Positions 34,319-43,906 are shown, counted from the first letter of the stretch. The stretch is 64,000 nucleotides of DNA from JAABSX01 sp964480455 (GCA_964480455.1 CAYZQI010000007.1:1-64000); one strand, 5' to 3'. The notes: generated from the sequence alone by a model not told the origin. Numbers and translations are program-made.

Positions 34319-36712
34319 ATGAGCAGTAGTCTGAGAAATTATATTTTGTGGCTTTGTGTAGGATTGTGCTTTTGGGCAAAGGTTACCCAGGCACAAGAGA
34401 CAAATATATCGGCATTGCTCAATGCTGCAAGGGCGCAGAGACTACAGAATAATATGGAGGAAGCACTCAGAAATTATGTGCAAGCAAAAAGAAAATCCGA
34501 TAAACTCTCGCCAGAACTCAGAACGTCTGAAATAGATACAGAAATTGGGAGCTTTCTGGACAGTCTAGGTGTGCATGACAAAGCAAGGGAGTTTTATTTT
34601 GATGCTTACAGCAAGGCCAGTGATAATTCTTCAAAAGAACAAATCTTGACTTATATTGCTAATTCTTTTTTTAAGAGCGGAGGGAGTTACCTGAGAAGGT
34701 CTCTTGTCTATTATCTTGATGCACTCAATTTGGTGAGAGCAGAAATCAAAAAAGACATCAATAAAGAAGTAAATTTACTCAATCAACTGGCAAGAGTATA
34801 TACTCAACCTGAGATTGATGCACTAGATACTGCCTACCTCTACCGAAAAGAAGTGCTCGCCCTAGAAAAAACACGCAATACCACACAAGGAATGGCATCA
34901 GCTTGGAATAACCTTGCTTATACCAACCGACTCATTGCAAGTAAGCAACTTAGTAAAAATGACCGCAGCACTGCCATGGACTCCCTCAAAAGCGCGCTGA
35001 AATTCATAGAGAAAGCAAGAGAAGTCAATGAAAATGACCCTAATATTAAAGAAAATAAGCTCATTACGCTCATAAACTTGGGAGTAATGGAGCAAAGCAT
35101 AGGTGAAGATGCCAAAGCCCTAGAAAAGTTTGAAGAAGTAATGCAAGTAAGAATGCAGCAAAACAACCAACTCGAGATGGCACGTACTCACAATCTTATT
35201 GCCAAATTACATTTCTATCAGCAGCGATACCCCGAGGCTCGCTATCACGCCAATCAAGCCATTACCCTCTCGAAGCAAATCAATGATAAATTCTCAAGAT
35301 TGACTGCTTACGAAATCTTGGCAGATGTACACGAAAAAATAGCTGACTTTCGCCGACTCTCCAAATATAAAGACTCACTCTATACACTCAAAAACGAACT
35401 TACTAAAGATGAAATTCTAGCGCAACAACAGCAAAACCAATACAAAGAACTCATCAACCGAGAAGTACAAAAAGTACTTACCAAAGAAAATGAAGAAGTA
35501 GAACTAGAAAAACAAAAAGCTGAAAATGCAAGAAAAGAAGCTCTATTACAAACAGAGCGAGCCGAAAAAGAAAAACAAATAGCAGAAAAAAATGCCGCAC
35601 GTGCAAGAGCTGAAAATGCTTTTATACAGCAGCAAAAAGCAGAGTCGGAGGCTAGAAGACAAAAAGCCGAAAAAGAAAAAGCCGAAGCTGAAAAACGTAC
35701 TGCACTCGCCGAAGCTGAAAAGCAAAAAGCCGAAAAAGAAAAAGCCGAAGCCGATAGACGTACTGCCGAAGCTGAAAAAGCCAAACTGGAAGCTGAAAAA
35801 AATAAAATCGCCTCTGAAAAAGCCCGCCAAGAAGAAGAAAGCGGCGCACGCTTTGCTAGGCTCGTATTCATGGGCATATTGGGTTTCTTAGCATTGATTA
35901 TCTTGTTCATATCTATCTTCTTCTATAAAAATCAACAAAAAAACAAACAATTGCAAGCCCAGAAAAAAGAAATAGAAGCACAGCGAGATGACCTCATAGA
36001 GATGAACGAGGAAATTAACCAGCAAAAGGAAGAAATAGAATCGCAAAGAGATGTTATACAATCTGAAAAACAACAGTCTGAAAAGCTACTGCTTAATATC
36101 TTACCTTATGAAGTAGCCTATGAACTGAAAGAAAAAGGTACTGCCACGCCAAAATCGTATGAAATGGTATCAGTACTTTTTACAGATTTTAAAGGATTTA
36201 CAATGGCTACTGAACACATGAACCCTACACAGGTAATCAAAGAATTGGATAAATGCTTTGGGGCTTTTGATGAAATATGCCAGAAGTATGGCTTAGAAAA
36301 AATTAAAACCATTGGAGACGCCTACATGTGTGCAGGAGGTATCCCCATAGCCAACAAGACCAACCCCATTGATGCCGTCAGAGCAGGGCTAGAAATTCAA
36401 GCATTTATGCATCAACTTCGTGAAGAACGCATCACTCAAGGACTACCTTACTGGGAGCTAAGGCTAGGAATCAACTCAGGACCGTTAGTGGCTGGCGTAG
36501 TAGGTACACAAAAATTTGCTTACGACATCTGGGGAGATACAGTCAATACCGCAGCACGGATGGAAAGCTCAGGTGAACCTAATAAAGTCAATATCTCTGG
36601 GGCTACTTACGAACTTATCAAAAATCAGTTCGAGTGTAAGTACAGAGGAAAACTACCCGCCAAAAACAAGGGAGAGGTAGATATGTATTTTGTGCTTGGA
36701 GAGAAGAAGTAA
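34319..36712 (+). CDS. TPR-coiled-coil-transmembrane class III adenylate cyclase
   Basis: A 797-residue protein with a signal peptide (ending VTQAQ), a periplasmic TPR region (about 30-345), a long Lys/Ala/Glu coiled coil (about 370-512) with repeated KAEKEKAEAEKRTA-type units, one transmembrane helix (about 514-535), a cytosolic coiled coil, and a class III cyclase domain (about 615-797). The metal ligands Asp623 (FTDFKGF) and Asp667 (GDAYMCAGG) are present. The substrate residues Lys in EKIKTIGD and Asp in YDIWGD indicate ATP rather than GTP. I infer a sensor that turns a periplasmic protein interaction into cAMP. It pairs with the TonB receptor just upstream. Confidence 0.93.
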   Translation: MSSSLRNYILWLCVGLCFWAKVTQAQETNISALLNAARAQRLQNNMEEALRNYVQAKRKSDKLSPELRTSEIDTEIGSFLDSLGVHDKAREFYFDAYSKASDNSSKEQILTYIANSFFKSGGSYLRRSLVYYLDALNLVRAEIKKDINKEVNLLNQLARVYTQPEIDALDTAYLYRKEVLALEKTRNTTQGMASAWNNLAYTNRLIASKQLSKNDRSTAMDSLKSALKFIEKAREVNENDPNIKENKLITLINLGVMEQSIGEDAKALEKFEEVMQVRMQQNNQLEMARTHNLIAKLHFYQQRYPEARYHANQAITLSKQINDKFSRLTAYEILADVHEKIADFRRLSKYKDSLYTLKNELTKDEILAQQQQNQYKELINREVQKVLTKENEEVELEKQKAENARKEALLQTERAEKEKQIAEKNAARARAENAFIQQQKAESEARRQKAEKEKAEAEKRTALAEAEKQKAEKEKAEADRRTAEAEKAKLEAEKNKIASEKARQEEESGARFARLVFMGILGFLALIILFISIFFYKNQQKNKQLQAQKKEIEAQRDDLIEMNEEINQQKEEIESQRDVIQSEKQQSEKLLLNILPYEVAYELKEKGTATPKSYEMVSVLFTDFKGFTMATEHMNPTQVIKELDKCFGAFDEICQKYGLEKIKTIGDAYMCAGGIPIANKTNPIDAVRAGLEIQAFMHQLREERITQGLPYWELRLGINSGPLVAGVVGTQKFAYDIWGDTVNTAARMESSGEPNKVNISGATYELIKNQFECKYRGKLPAKNKGEVDMYFVLGEKK

Positions 36713-36836
36713 GTAAGTGAATTATGAATTGCTAATTCATTCATTATCAGTAGTTTAAGAACTAAAATTGTCAGAATTATTTTTTATATTTTCCTAAACA
36801 AATCTAAAACATAAAAGAATAGCCTACTTCAAAGCA

Positions 36837-37916
36837 ATGGAAGATACATTTGTACAGAACTCAAAAATACTGCGTGGCAGTAAGGCATATCCATTGCTAG
36901 CCCCTAGAGGTATTTGGATAGCTAATCAACATCTGTTTGTATCTGATACAGGGCAGAACCGGGTGTTTATCTGGAACAATATTCCTGAGGATATGCACCA
37001 AGCTCCTGATGTAGTGTTGGGGCAAACCAACGAAACAAAGACTGGAAGAAATGCAGGCGCACTCGTAAATGAAAGCACCTTGCATTACCCTTCGGGTATC
37101 TGGTCTGATGGGCAAAAACTAATTGTAGCTGATGCTTGGAACCATAGAGTTTTGATTTGGCATCAACTCCCTACCAAACATGGGCAAGCTGCTGATGTAG
37201 TATTAGGACAGCCCCACTTCAATAGCAATGAACCCAATGTAGTAGGTATTTCACAACCACCAACAGCACAGAGTTTGTATTGGTGTTATGGCGTCTTTTC
37301 TGATGGAAAGCACCTTTGGATAGCAGATACAGGCAATCGAAGAGTGCTTTTCTATGCGCATGTTCCCACTGAAAGTTATGCACCTGCCGATGCAGTGATA
37401 GGTCAGCCAGATTTTCATTCACGTGATTATGACCCACAAAATGCACTTTGGCCTTATTCTGTAAAAGTAAGTAAGTCGGGAGTACTAGCCATTACAGATA
37501 CACAATATTACAGAGTATTGCTTTGGAATGATTGGCAAAGAGCTTTTCAACAACCAGCAGACTGCCTGATAGGGCAAAATGATTTTGATAGCAACGGACA
37601 AAATCAGTTTCTTCCTACACCACAAGCACATACCTTGAGTTGGTGTTATGATACCTGTTTCTACAAAGAGGGAATCATTGTAGCTGACACAGGCAATAGC
37701 CGACTTTTATACTTTGATAAAATACCTTCTCAGTCTGGGGCTTCTGCCGGTGAAGTCTGGGGCAAGCCTAATTTCATGACCAGTAGTGAAAATAAAACTA
37801 CTCAACTTAACACAGAAAATACACTTTATTGGAGTTTTGCGATGGCTACTGAGCACGATTTTCTTGCCATTGCAGATACAGGTAATCATAGGGTACTACT
37901 ACACAACCTATTGTAA
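36837..37916 (+). CDS. NHL-repeat beta-propeller protein
   Basis: A 359-residue protein of five or six NHL-type repeats. Each holds an ADTGNHRVL- or ADTGNRRVL-like strand followed by an ADVVLGQPHF- or ADAVIGQPDF-like strand. There is no signal peptide, so it is presumably cytosolic. NHL propellers are binding platforms; the ligand is unknown. It lies 124 bp after the cyclase gene and may be its operon partner. It is convergent with egtD (25 bp). Confidence 0.8.
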   Translation: MEDTFVQNSKILRGSKAYPLLAPRGIWIANQHLFVSDTGQNRVFIWNNIPEDMHQAPDVVLGQTNETKTGRNAGALVNESTLHYPSGIWSDGQKLIVADAWNHRVLIWHQLPTKHGQAADVVLGQPHFNSNEPNVVGISQPPTAQSLYWCYGVFSDGKHLWIADTGNRRVLFYAHVPTESYAPADAVIGQPDFHSRDYDPQNALWPYSVKVSKSGVLAITDTQYYRVLLWNDWQRAFQQPADCLIGQNDFDSNGQNQFLPTPQAHTLSWCYDTCFYKEGIIVADTGNSRLLYFDKIPSQSGASAGEVWGKPNFMTSSENKTTQLNTENTLYWSFAMATEHDFLAIADTGNHRVLLHNLL

Positions 37917-37941
37917 GTCTAAAATAGCTACATTTACAAAT

Positions 37942-38895
37942 CTATTTAGATTTTACACGCCAAAGTGAGTTGGTGTAATATGTTTTGGTATCATAGAAGT
38001 TTTTTACTGTCGCAAAGCCTGCCGTTTCTGCCATTTTATTGATTTGATAAGGTGTATATTTATAAGAACTTTCGGTATGAATGGCCTCCCAAGGAGCTAA
38101 TTCTACATGAAGGTCTAGCTTTTTGATATACACTGTTTGGTTGATGCGGCTCATCAAATAACTCTTAGCACCACCCTCTATGGGGTCATAGACAGGATAA
38201 TGTCTGAACTGAGCAATATTAAAATCTGCGTCAAATTCTTGATTGATTCTATTGAGCAAGTTGAGATTGAATGAGCGTGTTACTCCGTGCTTATCATTGT
38301 AAGCCTCTAAAATAATGGCGGGATTTTTCTTTAAGTCCATACCTATCAGTAATAAGTCATCGGGTTGGAGATTTTCTTGCATTTGACTTAGAAAATGGAT
38401 TCCTTGGGAATAATTAAAATTACCAATATTAGAACCTAAGAATAATACAATTTTTCGATTTTTACTGGTGAGATTAAGTTGCTCAAGCGCAGTGAAGTAC
38501 TCACAAGGCAAACCTTCTACTTCAAGTGTTGGGAAGTTTTCTTTTAAATCTTGTGTTAAATCAGTAAGTGCATCAGCAGAAATGTCAACAGGTAAGTATT
38601 TAAAATTTGCCTTAGCTTTCAAGAAATTTTTAAGTAATACTTTGGTCTTTGCCCCGTCACCAGCACCAAACTCAATCAACTCAAACGGGGCATGAGTAGG
38701 TGAGAATAGCTCCAAAAGCTCATCATGGTAATCTTTAAATATTTCTAATTCACAATCAAAAAGATAATACTCTGGGAGGTGCATAATTTCTTGAAATAGC
38801 TTACTGCCTTGCTCATCATAGAAATATTTTGAGGGAATGTATTTAGGGTCATTGCTAAGGCCTTTTCTGAGGTCTTCTGCAAAAGAGTGATTCAT
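37942..38895 (-). CDS. egtD: L-histidine N-alpha-methyltransferase (EgtD)
   Basis: A 317-residue SAM-dependent enzyme that trimethylates histidine to hercynine, the first step of ergothioneine synthesis. The N-terminal PKYIPSKYFYDEQGSKLFQEI matches the family's opening. The SAM site ELIEFGAGDGAKT and the segment LFLGSNIGNF follow. It lies 58 bp after egtB on the same strand, forming a two-gene unit. Confidence 0.93.
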   Translation of the reverse strand: MNHSFAEDLRKGLSNDPKYIPSKYFYDEQGSKLFQEIMHLPEYYLFDCELEIFKDYHDELLELFSPTHAPFELIEFGAGDGAKTKVLLKNFLKAKANFKYLPVDISADALTDLTQDLKENFPTLEVEGLPCEYFTALEQLNLTSKNRKIVLFLGSNIGNFNYSQGIHFLSQMQENLQPDDLLLIGMDLKKNPAIILEAYNDKHGVTRSFNLNLLNRINQEFDADFNIAQFRHYPVYDPIEGGAKSYLMSRINQTVYIKKLDLHVELAPWEAIHTESSYKYTPYQINKMAETAGFATVKNFYDTKTYYTNSLWRVKSK

Positions 38896-38953
38896 TGAAA
38901 TTATATTTATTTATTTCTAATTGTATTACTTTCACTTTTGAGATTGTGAACTA

Positions 38954-40243
38954 CTAATGTGTTGCTAGTCTTATTCCTGTAAACTGCCAACGCTCGTGTG
39001 GATAGAAGAAATTTCGGTACGTAGGACGTATATGGCTCAATGGGGTTATACAAGAACCGCCGCGCAGAACCATCTGATTAATCATAAACTTGCCATTGTA
39101 CTCGCCCAATGCCCCTTCGGCTTTTTTATAAAAAGGGTAGGGGAGGTAAGCACTATTTGTCCACTGCCATACATTACCATAAAAATTGACTTCTTGGGTT
39201 TCAGATTGTGGGGATAATTGTGAGTTTTCTTGAAATATTGCAAAATCAGGAATTTGTTGATGTGTTTGTTTACAAGCTATTTCCCATTCAAACTCTGTGG
39301 GTAATCTTTTGCCAGCCCATGCTGCATAAGCATCGGCTTCATAGTGGCTTATGTGCGTAACGGGAGCTAATGGATTGACTTTTTGTAAGCCTTGCAAAGT
39401 ATATTGATACCATTCTCCTTCTATTTTGTGCCAATAAAGTGGTGCTTCTATTTGTTCATTTTTGACCCATTCCCAAGCTGGTGAAAGCCAATGTTTAAAG
39501 TTTTGGTAGCCTCCGTCTGCCATAAATTCCATATACTCTGCATTGGTTACTAGTCTATTGGCTATCTTGAAATTATGCAAAAATACTTTGTGTACGCCAC
39601 GCTCATTGTCAAAATAAAACTCATTGCCTTCATGGCCTATGGTATAAATCCCTTCAGGAAACGCTAAATAGTCTAATTTAATAATTTCTTGTGGTGAGGG
39701 TGAGAGAGTGGGAGAGGGGAGGCTTTTGTAAACAGGAAAAAGTGGATTATTGGCCAGAATATACTTTAAATCGGTCAGTAGCAGTTCTTGGTGCTGCTGT
39801 TCGTGATTGATACCTAACGCTACTAATGCTTTTTTGTCAGCATCCAGGGCGGTATTTTCTAAAAAATCAACCATATACTTATCTATGTATGCACGGTATT
39901 CATACACTTGTGCAGCAGTGGGACGCGTCATGTTGCCTCTGTGCGCTCTGAAAGTTCGCTTGCCCATGCTTTCATAATAGCTGTTAAAAAAATAAGCAAA
40001 ATCGCTGTTAAATTCTTGATAACTAGGACAGTAAGGCTTGAGGATAAAGGTTTCAAAAAACCAAGTAACATGTGCTAAGTTCCATTTGGGTGGACTCACA
40101 AACTCCGCAGGCTGCACTACATAATCCTCGGTCTGTAGTGGCTCACAGAGCTGTTCTGATTTTTTTCTAATATACTGGTAGTGTTGAATAAGTGTCGTAT
40201 CGATGGGTTGTTTTGTTGCTATTGGATTTTCTAAAATTTGCAT
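38954..40243 (-). CDS. egtB: ergothioneine sulfoxide synthase (EgtB)
   Basis: A 429-residue iron enzyme that oxidatively couples hercynine to a thiol substrate. The N-terminal DinB-like domain supplies the three iron ligands His58 (LAHVTW), His147 and His151 (NHEQQHQE). The C-terminal FGE-sulfatase domain has GNVWQWTNSAYLPY and the VLRGGSC motif. The ATG at 40243 is chosen; an upstream in-frame start at 40306 adds 21 poorly fitting residues. No egtA, egtC or egtE is beside it, so the thiol donor is open, possibly cysteine itself. Confidence 0.93.
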   Translation of the reverse strand: MQILENPIATKQPIDTTLIQHYQYIRKKSEQLCEPLQTEDYVVQPAEFVSPPKWNLAHVTWFFETFILKPYCPSYQEFNSDFAYFFNSYYESMGKRTFRAHRGNMTRPTAAQVYEYRAYIDKYMVDFLENTALDADKKALVALGINHEQQHQELLLTDLKYILANNPLFPVYKSLPSPTLSPSPQEIIKLDYLAFPEGIYTIGHEGNEFYFDNERGVHKVFLHNFKIANRLVTNAEYMEFMADGGYQNFKHWLSPAWEWVKNEQIEAPLYWHKIEGEWYQYTLQGLQKVNPLAPVTHISHYEADAYAAWAGKRLPTEFEWEIACKQTHQQIPDFAIFQENSQLSPQSETQEVNFYGNVWQWTNSAYLPYPFYKKAEGALGEYNGKFMINQMVLRGGSCITPLSHIRPTYRNFFYPHERWQFTGIRLATH

Positions 40244-40609
40244 ATAATAAATAGTAAGTAAGGGCTTTGCTTTAAAGACTAAAATTACCAAAGATATTTG
40301 AATCAATCAAATGGATAATTTACTAACTGAAGATAAAGTAATTTGTTGGTTGGAAACACAACAATCCAAAGGTTTCAATATTTTGTGATAGTTGAAAGTT
40401 GTTAGTTTGTTGGTGGGTTTGAAAATGAAAGTGATAGATTGGATTACTCGCTGTCTAATTTTCTTAATTTAGTATTTTTTTGCTTTCTACTTAACATAAA
40501 ATAAGTTATAAGGAATATAAGGCTTTCACTATTATTATAATATTAAATATATAATAAACATTATGTTAAGTAAATACATCTTATAAGATGATTATCTGTT
40601 TTCTCCCTC
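40244..40609. other. intergenic region between egtB and Uma2 gene
   Basis: 366 bp. It contains the egtB -7 element and a 12-bp inverted repeat, TACTTAACATAA (40488-40499) and TTATGTTAAGTA (40561-40572), 61 nt apart. No gene is seen. Confidence 0.5.
40289..40296 (-). promoter_or_regulatory. -7 promoter element of egtB
   Basis: CAAAGATA on the plus strand reads TATCTTTG on the minus strand, matching TAnnTTTG. It lies 46 bp upstream of the egtB ATG. Confidence 0.45.
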
Positions 40610-41182
40610 CTAAAATATTTCCGAGAGATTAATTTCAAAATCTGGTAGTATATTCTCTCCTGAGAGAGGTTTTGAGAAATCTTGAATAATGCGCTCACCG
40701 TTTTCACGATAAATGTATATTTTACATTCTTTGGGTGAAATGAGCCAGCCTAACTGAACGCCATTCTGCATCCACTCCTCCATTTTGACTTTTGCTTGGG
40801 TTAAGCTATCCGATTCTGACATCAGTTCTATGACAAAGTTAGGGCTTACTTTTGCAAATTTGCTGCGCTGTTCTTCGGGTACTTTTGCCCAGCGTTCGTT
40901 GCTCACCCAAGCTACATCAGGTGCATACATGGCTTTATTAGGTAAGGTATATCCCCCGCTTGAATCTGAGACCTTACCTAATTTTTTTTTCTCATTCCAA
41001 ACTCCTACCTTAACTAAAAGAGATGAGTTATTAAAACTCGTGTTGAGTCCTGTTGGTGGCATAATGATTAATTGACCTTTACTATTACGTTCTATTTTTA
41101 AATCCTTGTTGGTGATGCAAAAATTGTAGAGCTGCTCATCTGTGAATTCGCTCAAGCCCTGTGTATTGATGGTAAATTGCAT
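40610..41182 (-). CDS. Uma2-family (DUF820) endonuclease-fold protein
   Basis: A 190-residue protein of the Uma2 family, with the PD-(D/E)XK-like core APDVAWVS (catalytic Asp) and VIELMSESD (Glu strand), then MEEWMQNGVQLGWLISP and a C-terminal beta region (GENILPDFEINLSEIF). Length is normal. The family is very abundant in some bacteria and its biological role is unclear; it is suspected in DNA metabolism or mobile-element biology. A consensus promoter lies directly upstream. Confidence 0.85.
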   Translation of the reverse strand: MQFTINTQGLSEFTDEQLYNFCITNKDLKIERNSKGQLIIMPPTGLNTSFNNSSLLVKVGVWNEKKKLGKVSDSSGGYTLPNKAMYAPDVAWVSNERWAKVPEEQRSKFAKVSPNFVIELMSESDSLTQAKVKMEEWMQNGVQLGWLISPKECKIYIYRENGERIIQDFSKPLSGENILPDFEINLSEIF

Positions 41183-41200
41183 AGTGTTTTGTATTTATTT

Positions 41201-41238
41201 TTCGTATCAAATATACGAAATTAGTTTGTTTATTCAAA
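41201..41238 (-). promoter_or_regulatory. consensus promoter plus palindromic operator-like site (Uma2 gene)
   Basis: On the minus strand: a -33 TTTG (41235-41238) and a -7 TATATTTG (41208-41215), spaced 19 bp, the best promoter match in the window. A palindrome TTCGTAT / ATACGAA (41201-41219) overlaps the -7 box and likely start site, where a repressor could sit. The leader to the ATG is under 20 nt. Confidence 0.65.
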
Positions 41239-41253
41239 CCTAAAAGCCGTTTA

Positions 41254-42417
41254 TCAATCAAAATTTTGAAAATAAAACAGTTTCCATAGATAAATAATAC
41301 CACTCAGTATATGGAGTAAGTAGCTGATTATCAACAATATACTTTTATAATGTAAATATCCAAGCGTTTTTATCTTCTTTAAACTTTCAGCAGCAATCAC
41401 CATAAAAAGCAAATAGTTAGTCATAAAGATTTGCCATAAGAAATTACCGTGTAAAAATCTCTCTCCTTTTTCTACTAAGCAAAACCCAATAAGGCATGCT
41501 GATAAAAACAAAATAATTACATACTTTAAATGAAGTTCACGCAATAGTGTCTTAGGAAACAGACACCCGTAAACTATCGGAAAAAACATACTTGCCAGCA
41601 TGTCTGCCAGCAAATTGGCACTGTGCGACTTAATAACTGCTAAGAACGCAAAACCAATTCCTACTTCTTCATCTTTTCGATAGATAACTTTCAAAGTATT
41701 GAGTTCATAAATAAGGTAGTACTCTACTAAAATCATCAAAAAAATAAATCCTGAAATACCTATACTTAGCCAAGTTTTCGAGCTATACATGCCTGATTTC
41801 AGCAAAACAAACAAAGGAAAAATAGGCACAAATACAAATAGAAAACTTGGCTTGATAAGCACTTGTACAATACATAGAAAAAGCACCCATGCCATTAATT
41901 TTTGGCTTGGCTTTTCGGCTTGTATAAAATTAAATGATGCTTGAAACAATAAAATTACAAAAGGCATCAATAAAATAGTGGTAGAATTATGCCATACATT
42001 GGTGGCCAATTTACCCAAATACATTCTAAAATGAATCCAATCATACAAAACTGGAAACAGAATTAATAAGGACGAAACAATCAGAATGAGCTCTAGCTGA
42101 TATACTTTGTAAGATTGAAATTGTGTTTCTACCCATTTGAGTGTTGTAAGATACTTTGCCACAACTGAAATGCTCATTAACACAACAGAAACTTGATTCA
42201 ACCAAAAAATATTTGTACTAAATCCGGCAAGTGAATAAATAATTAAGTAATATAAGGGAGGAACAGGAAAGCTATCCTGCTCGAGGTATCTCAACAAGAT
42301 ATTTATATGTTCGTGCAAATCTGTATAAATATGATAATGTAAAATTCCTTCAAAAATAAAAAAGCTACACAAAGCTACTATAAGCACAAAAAAAACTCTT
42401 AATCTTATGATGGTCAT
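41254..42417 (-). CDS. polytopic membrane protein, GT-C-like
   Basis: A 387-residue protein with about ten hydrophobic helices. An acidic/His-containing loop after the first helix (IYTDLHEHINILL) sits where GT-C glycosyltransferases keep their catalytic acids. No specific family is recognised. The ATG at 42417 lies 4 bp after the upstream gene's stop codon, so translational coupling is likely; an in-frame start at 42468 would overlap it by 47 bp. I infer a lipid-linked sugar transferase or related envelope enzyme. Confidence 0.55.
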   Translation of the reverse strand: MTIIRLRVFFVLIVALCSFFIFEGILHYHIYTDLHEHINILLRYLEQDSFPVPPLYYLIIYSLAGFSTNIFWLNQVSVVLMSISVVAKYLTTLKWVETQFQSYKVYQLELILIVSSLLILFPVLYDWIHFRMYLGKLATNVWHNSTTILLMPFVILLFQASFNFIQAEKPSQKLMAWVLFLCIVQVLIKPSFLFVFVPIFPLFVLLKSGMYSSKTWLSIGISGFIFLMILVEYYLIYELNTLKVIYRKDEEVGIGFAFLAVIKSHSANLLADMLASMFFPIVYGCLFPKTLLRELHLKYVIILFLSACLIGFCLVEKGERFLHGNFLWQIFMTNYLLFMVIAAESLKKIKTLGYLHYKSILLIISYLLHILSGIIYLWKLFYFQNFD

Positions 42418-42421
42418 TTCT

Positions 42422-43906
42422 TCATTGGGGAATAAGTTGGTTGATGATTTTAGAGGTCTGCCCCTCACCTACTTCATAAAGATAAAAAAATTCATTTTCA
42501 AATACCTTTCTTAAATCAGCAAAAGGAGTATTTTTTCTTATCAAAATATAATCTGCTTGTTTTTTTAACTCCGCACGATAATAAGGTATGCCATAAATGA
42601 TTCTTTGATTTTGATGTGTCATAAGTGGCATACTTAGCAATTCAAAAGTATCATTTTCTGGTATAAATCCATAAGCGATATAAATTATGTCCTTATTTTT
42701 TGCAATGAATCTACTGAAATCATTGATTTTTTGATGATTTTGAAGGCTAACAACTCGATGATTTTGCCTATTCTGAATATCTGCCCTAACATGTGCTAAA
42801 TTCAAGAAGAAACAAGACAAAACAGCTACTGTAATACCATGGCGAATAGTGGGATTGTGTTCCTTTGCTAAAAAAGGTAAATAAAAATAGCACAAAATTG
42901 ATAAACTTCTTATTTCTCGCCACCAAGCTGCATCATAAAGTCCTAATAGCAAAAGAAAATTAAGTACAAATAAACCTAGTATGGCTAAATGAGCTTGTTT
43001 GTTTCGTTTTGTCAAAAGAGCTTTAAAAAATACAAGCCCCAAAAAAACTAAAATTAGATATTTTATACTTAGATAAGCTAGCTTATAACTACTAAAAGGG
43101 TCTTTTAGATAGGCTTTAATATTTACCCAAAAATGATTTAAGAAAGAACTAAAAAAAGCTTCAATCTCATATAAACGTAGTAAAGCAATGACATGAGCAG
43201 CATAATTAGGTACATACTCAGTAAATAATTTTAAATAAATAAAAGAAAACAAAATATAAAAACTGCAAATGCTACCATGTAGCACTATATGTTTTTTCTT
43301 TGTAAAAGCAAATATTAACACCACCCAAAAAAACCACAAAGGCCTGAAAAGTCCTGCCACAAAAATTAATGCTAACAACAAAACAAGTTGATTTGATGAA
43401 ATGCCCCGCTGCTGCTGATACAGGTGATAAAACATTAAACCTATGCTTAATCCAAAAAAGGCTTGCAAACTCTCTTGAAGATAAGTTACAGCAAATTGAA
43501 GAGTAATAGGAAAAGAAAGAAAGAGTAAAATAATCAGTAATTTTTCCGCCCTGAGGAAGTGCCGCTGTAAAAGAACGAGTATCACGCTAACAAGAAGCAA
43601 CAAGAGATTCAGTAAAACTAGGTTAAAACTATGCCAACCAATTATATGCGCGAAAAAGGCATGTAAAGCAGGATAAGCGAAGCCATGAGCATCAGCACCC
43701 AGCCAATCTGCACCTTGTAGATTATACGTGAGTGCAGCCTTTGTACTGTTAAATTGATACGCTGCCAAGCCGTTGAGATAATAGAAATATTCGTCTGACC
43801 AAGTAGGTAATATACTGTTCCAATCAATAGATAGTAGATAAAAACCATAAACAGCCAGTACTGACAGAAAAAGAAATGCCACAACATAATTGATGATTTT
43901 ATCCAT
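42422..43906 (-). CDS. polytopic GT-C glycosyltransferase-like protein
   Basis: A 494-residue membrane protein with about ten or eleven helices and a C-terminal soluble tail. The first extracytoplasmic loop has TWSDEYFYYLNG, a DE motif placed like the catalytic acid of ArnT/PMT-type (GT39/83) transferases. The ATG at 43906 is chosen over an in-frame start at 43972. I infer transfer of a sugar from a polyprenyl-phosphate donor on the outer face of the inner membrane. It is in an operon with the gene at 41254-42417 and lies 89 bp after ffh. Confidence 0.6.
   Translation of the reverse strand: MDKIINYVVAFLFLSVLAVYGFYLLSIDWNSILPTWSDEYFYYLNGLAAYQFNSTKAALTYNLQGADWLGADAHGFAYPALHAFFAHIIGWHSFNLVLLNLLLLLVSVILVLLQRHFLRAEKLLIILLFLSFPITLQFAVTYLQESLQAFFGLSIGLMFYHLYQQQRGISSNQLVLLLALIFVAGLFRPLWFFWVVLIFAFTKKKHIVLHGSICSFYILFSFIYLKLFTEYVPNYAAHVIALLRLYEIEAFFSSFLNHFWVNIKAYLKDPFSSYKLAYLSIKYLILVFLGLVFFKALLTKRNKQAHLAILGLFVLNFLLLLGLYDAAWWREIRSLSILCYFYLPFLAKEHNPTIRHGITVAVLSCFFLNLAHVRADIQNRQNHRVVSLQNHQKINDFSRFIAKNKDIIYIAYGFIPENDTFELLSMPLMTHQNQRIIYGIPYYRAELKKQADYILIRKNTPFADLRKVFENEFFYLYEVGEGQTSKIINQLIPQ

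Noticed and set aside
35380..35910. Long antisense ORF (176 codons, Ser/Phe-rich) opposite the cyclase coiled coil
   Set aside because: It mirrors the repetitive Lys/Glu/Ala coding tract; its composition is what antisense of such a tract gives. The sense strand has clear domains.
42417..42468. Gene overlap of 47 bp between the two GT-C-like genes
   Set aside because: It depends on an early in-frame start; the ATG at 42417 gives a 4-bp gap and a normal membrane N-terminus.
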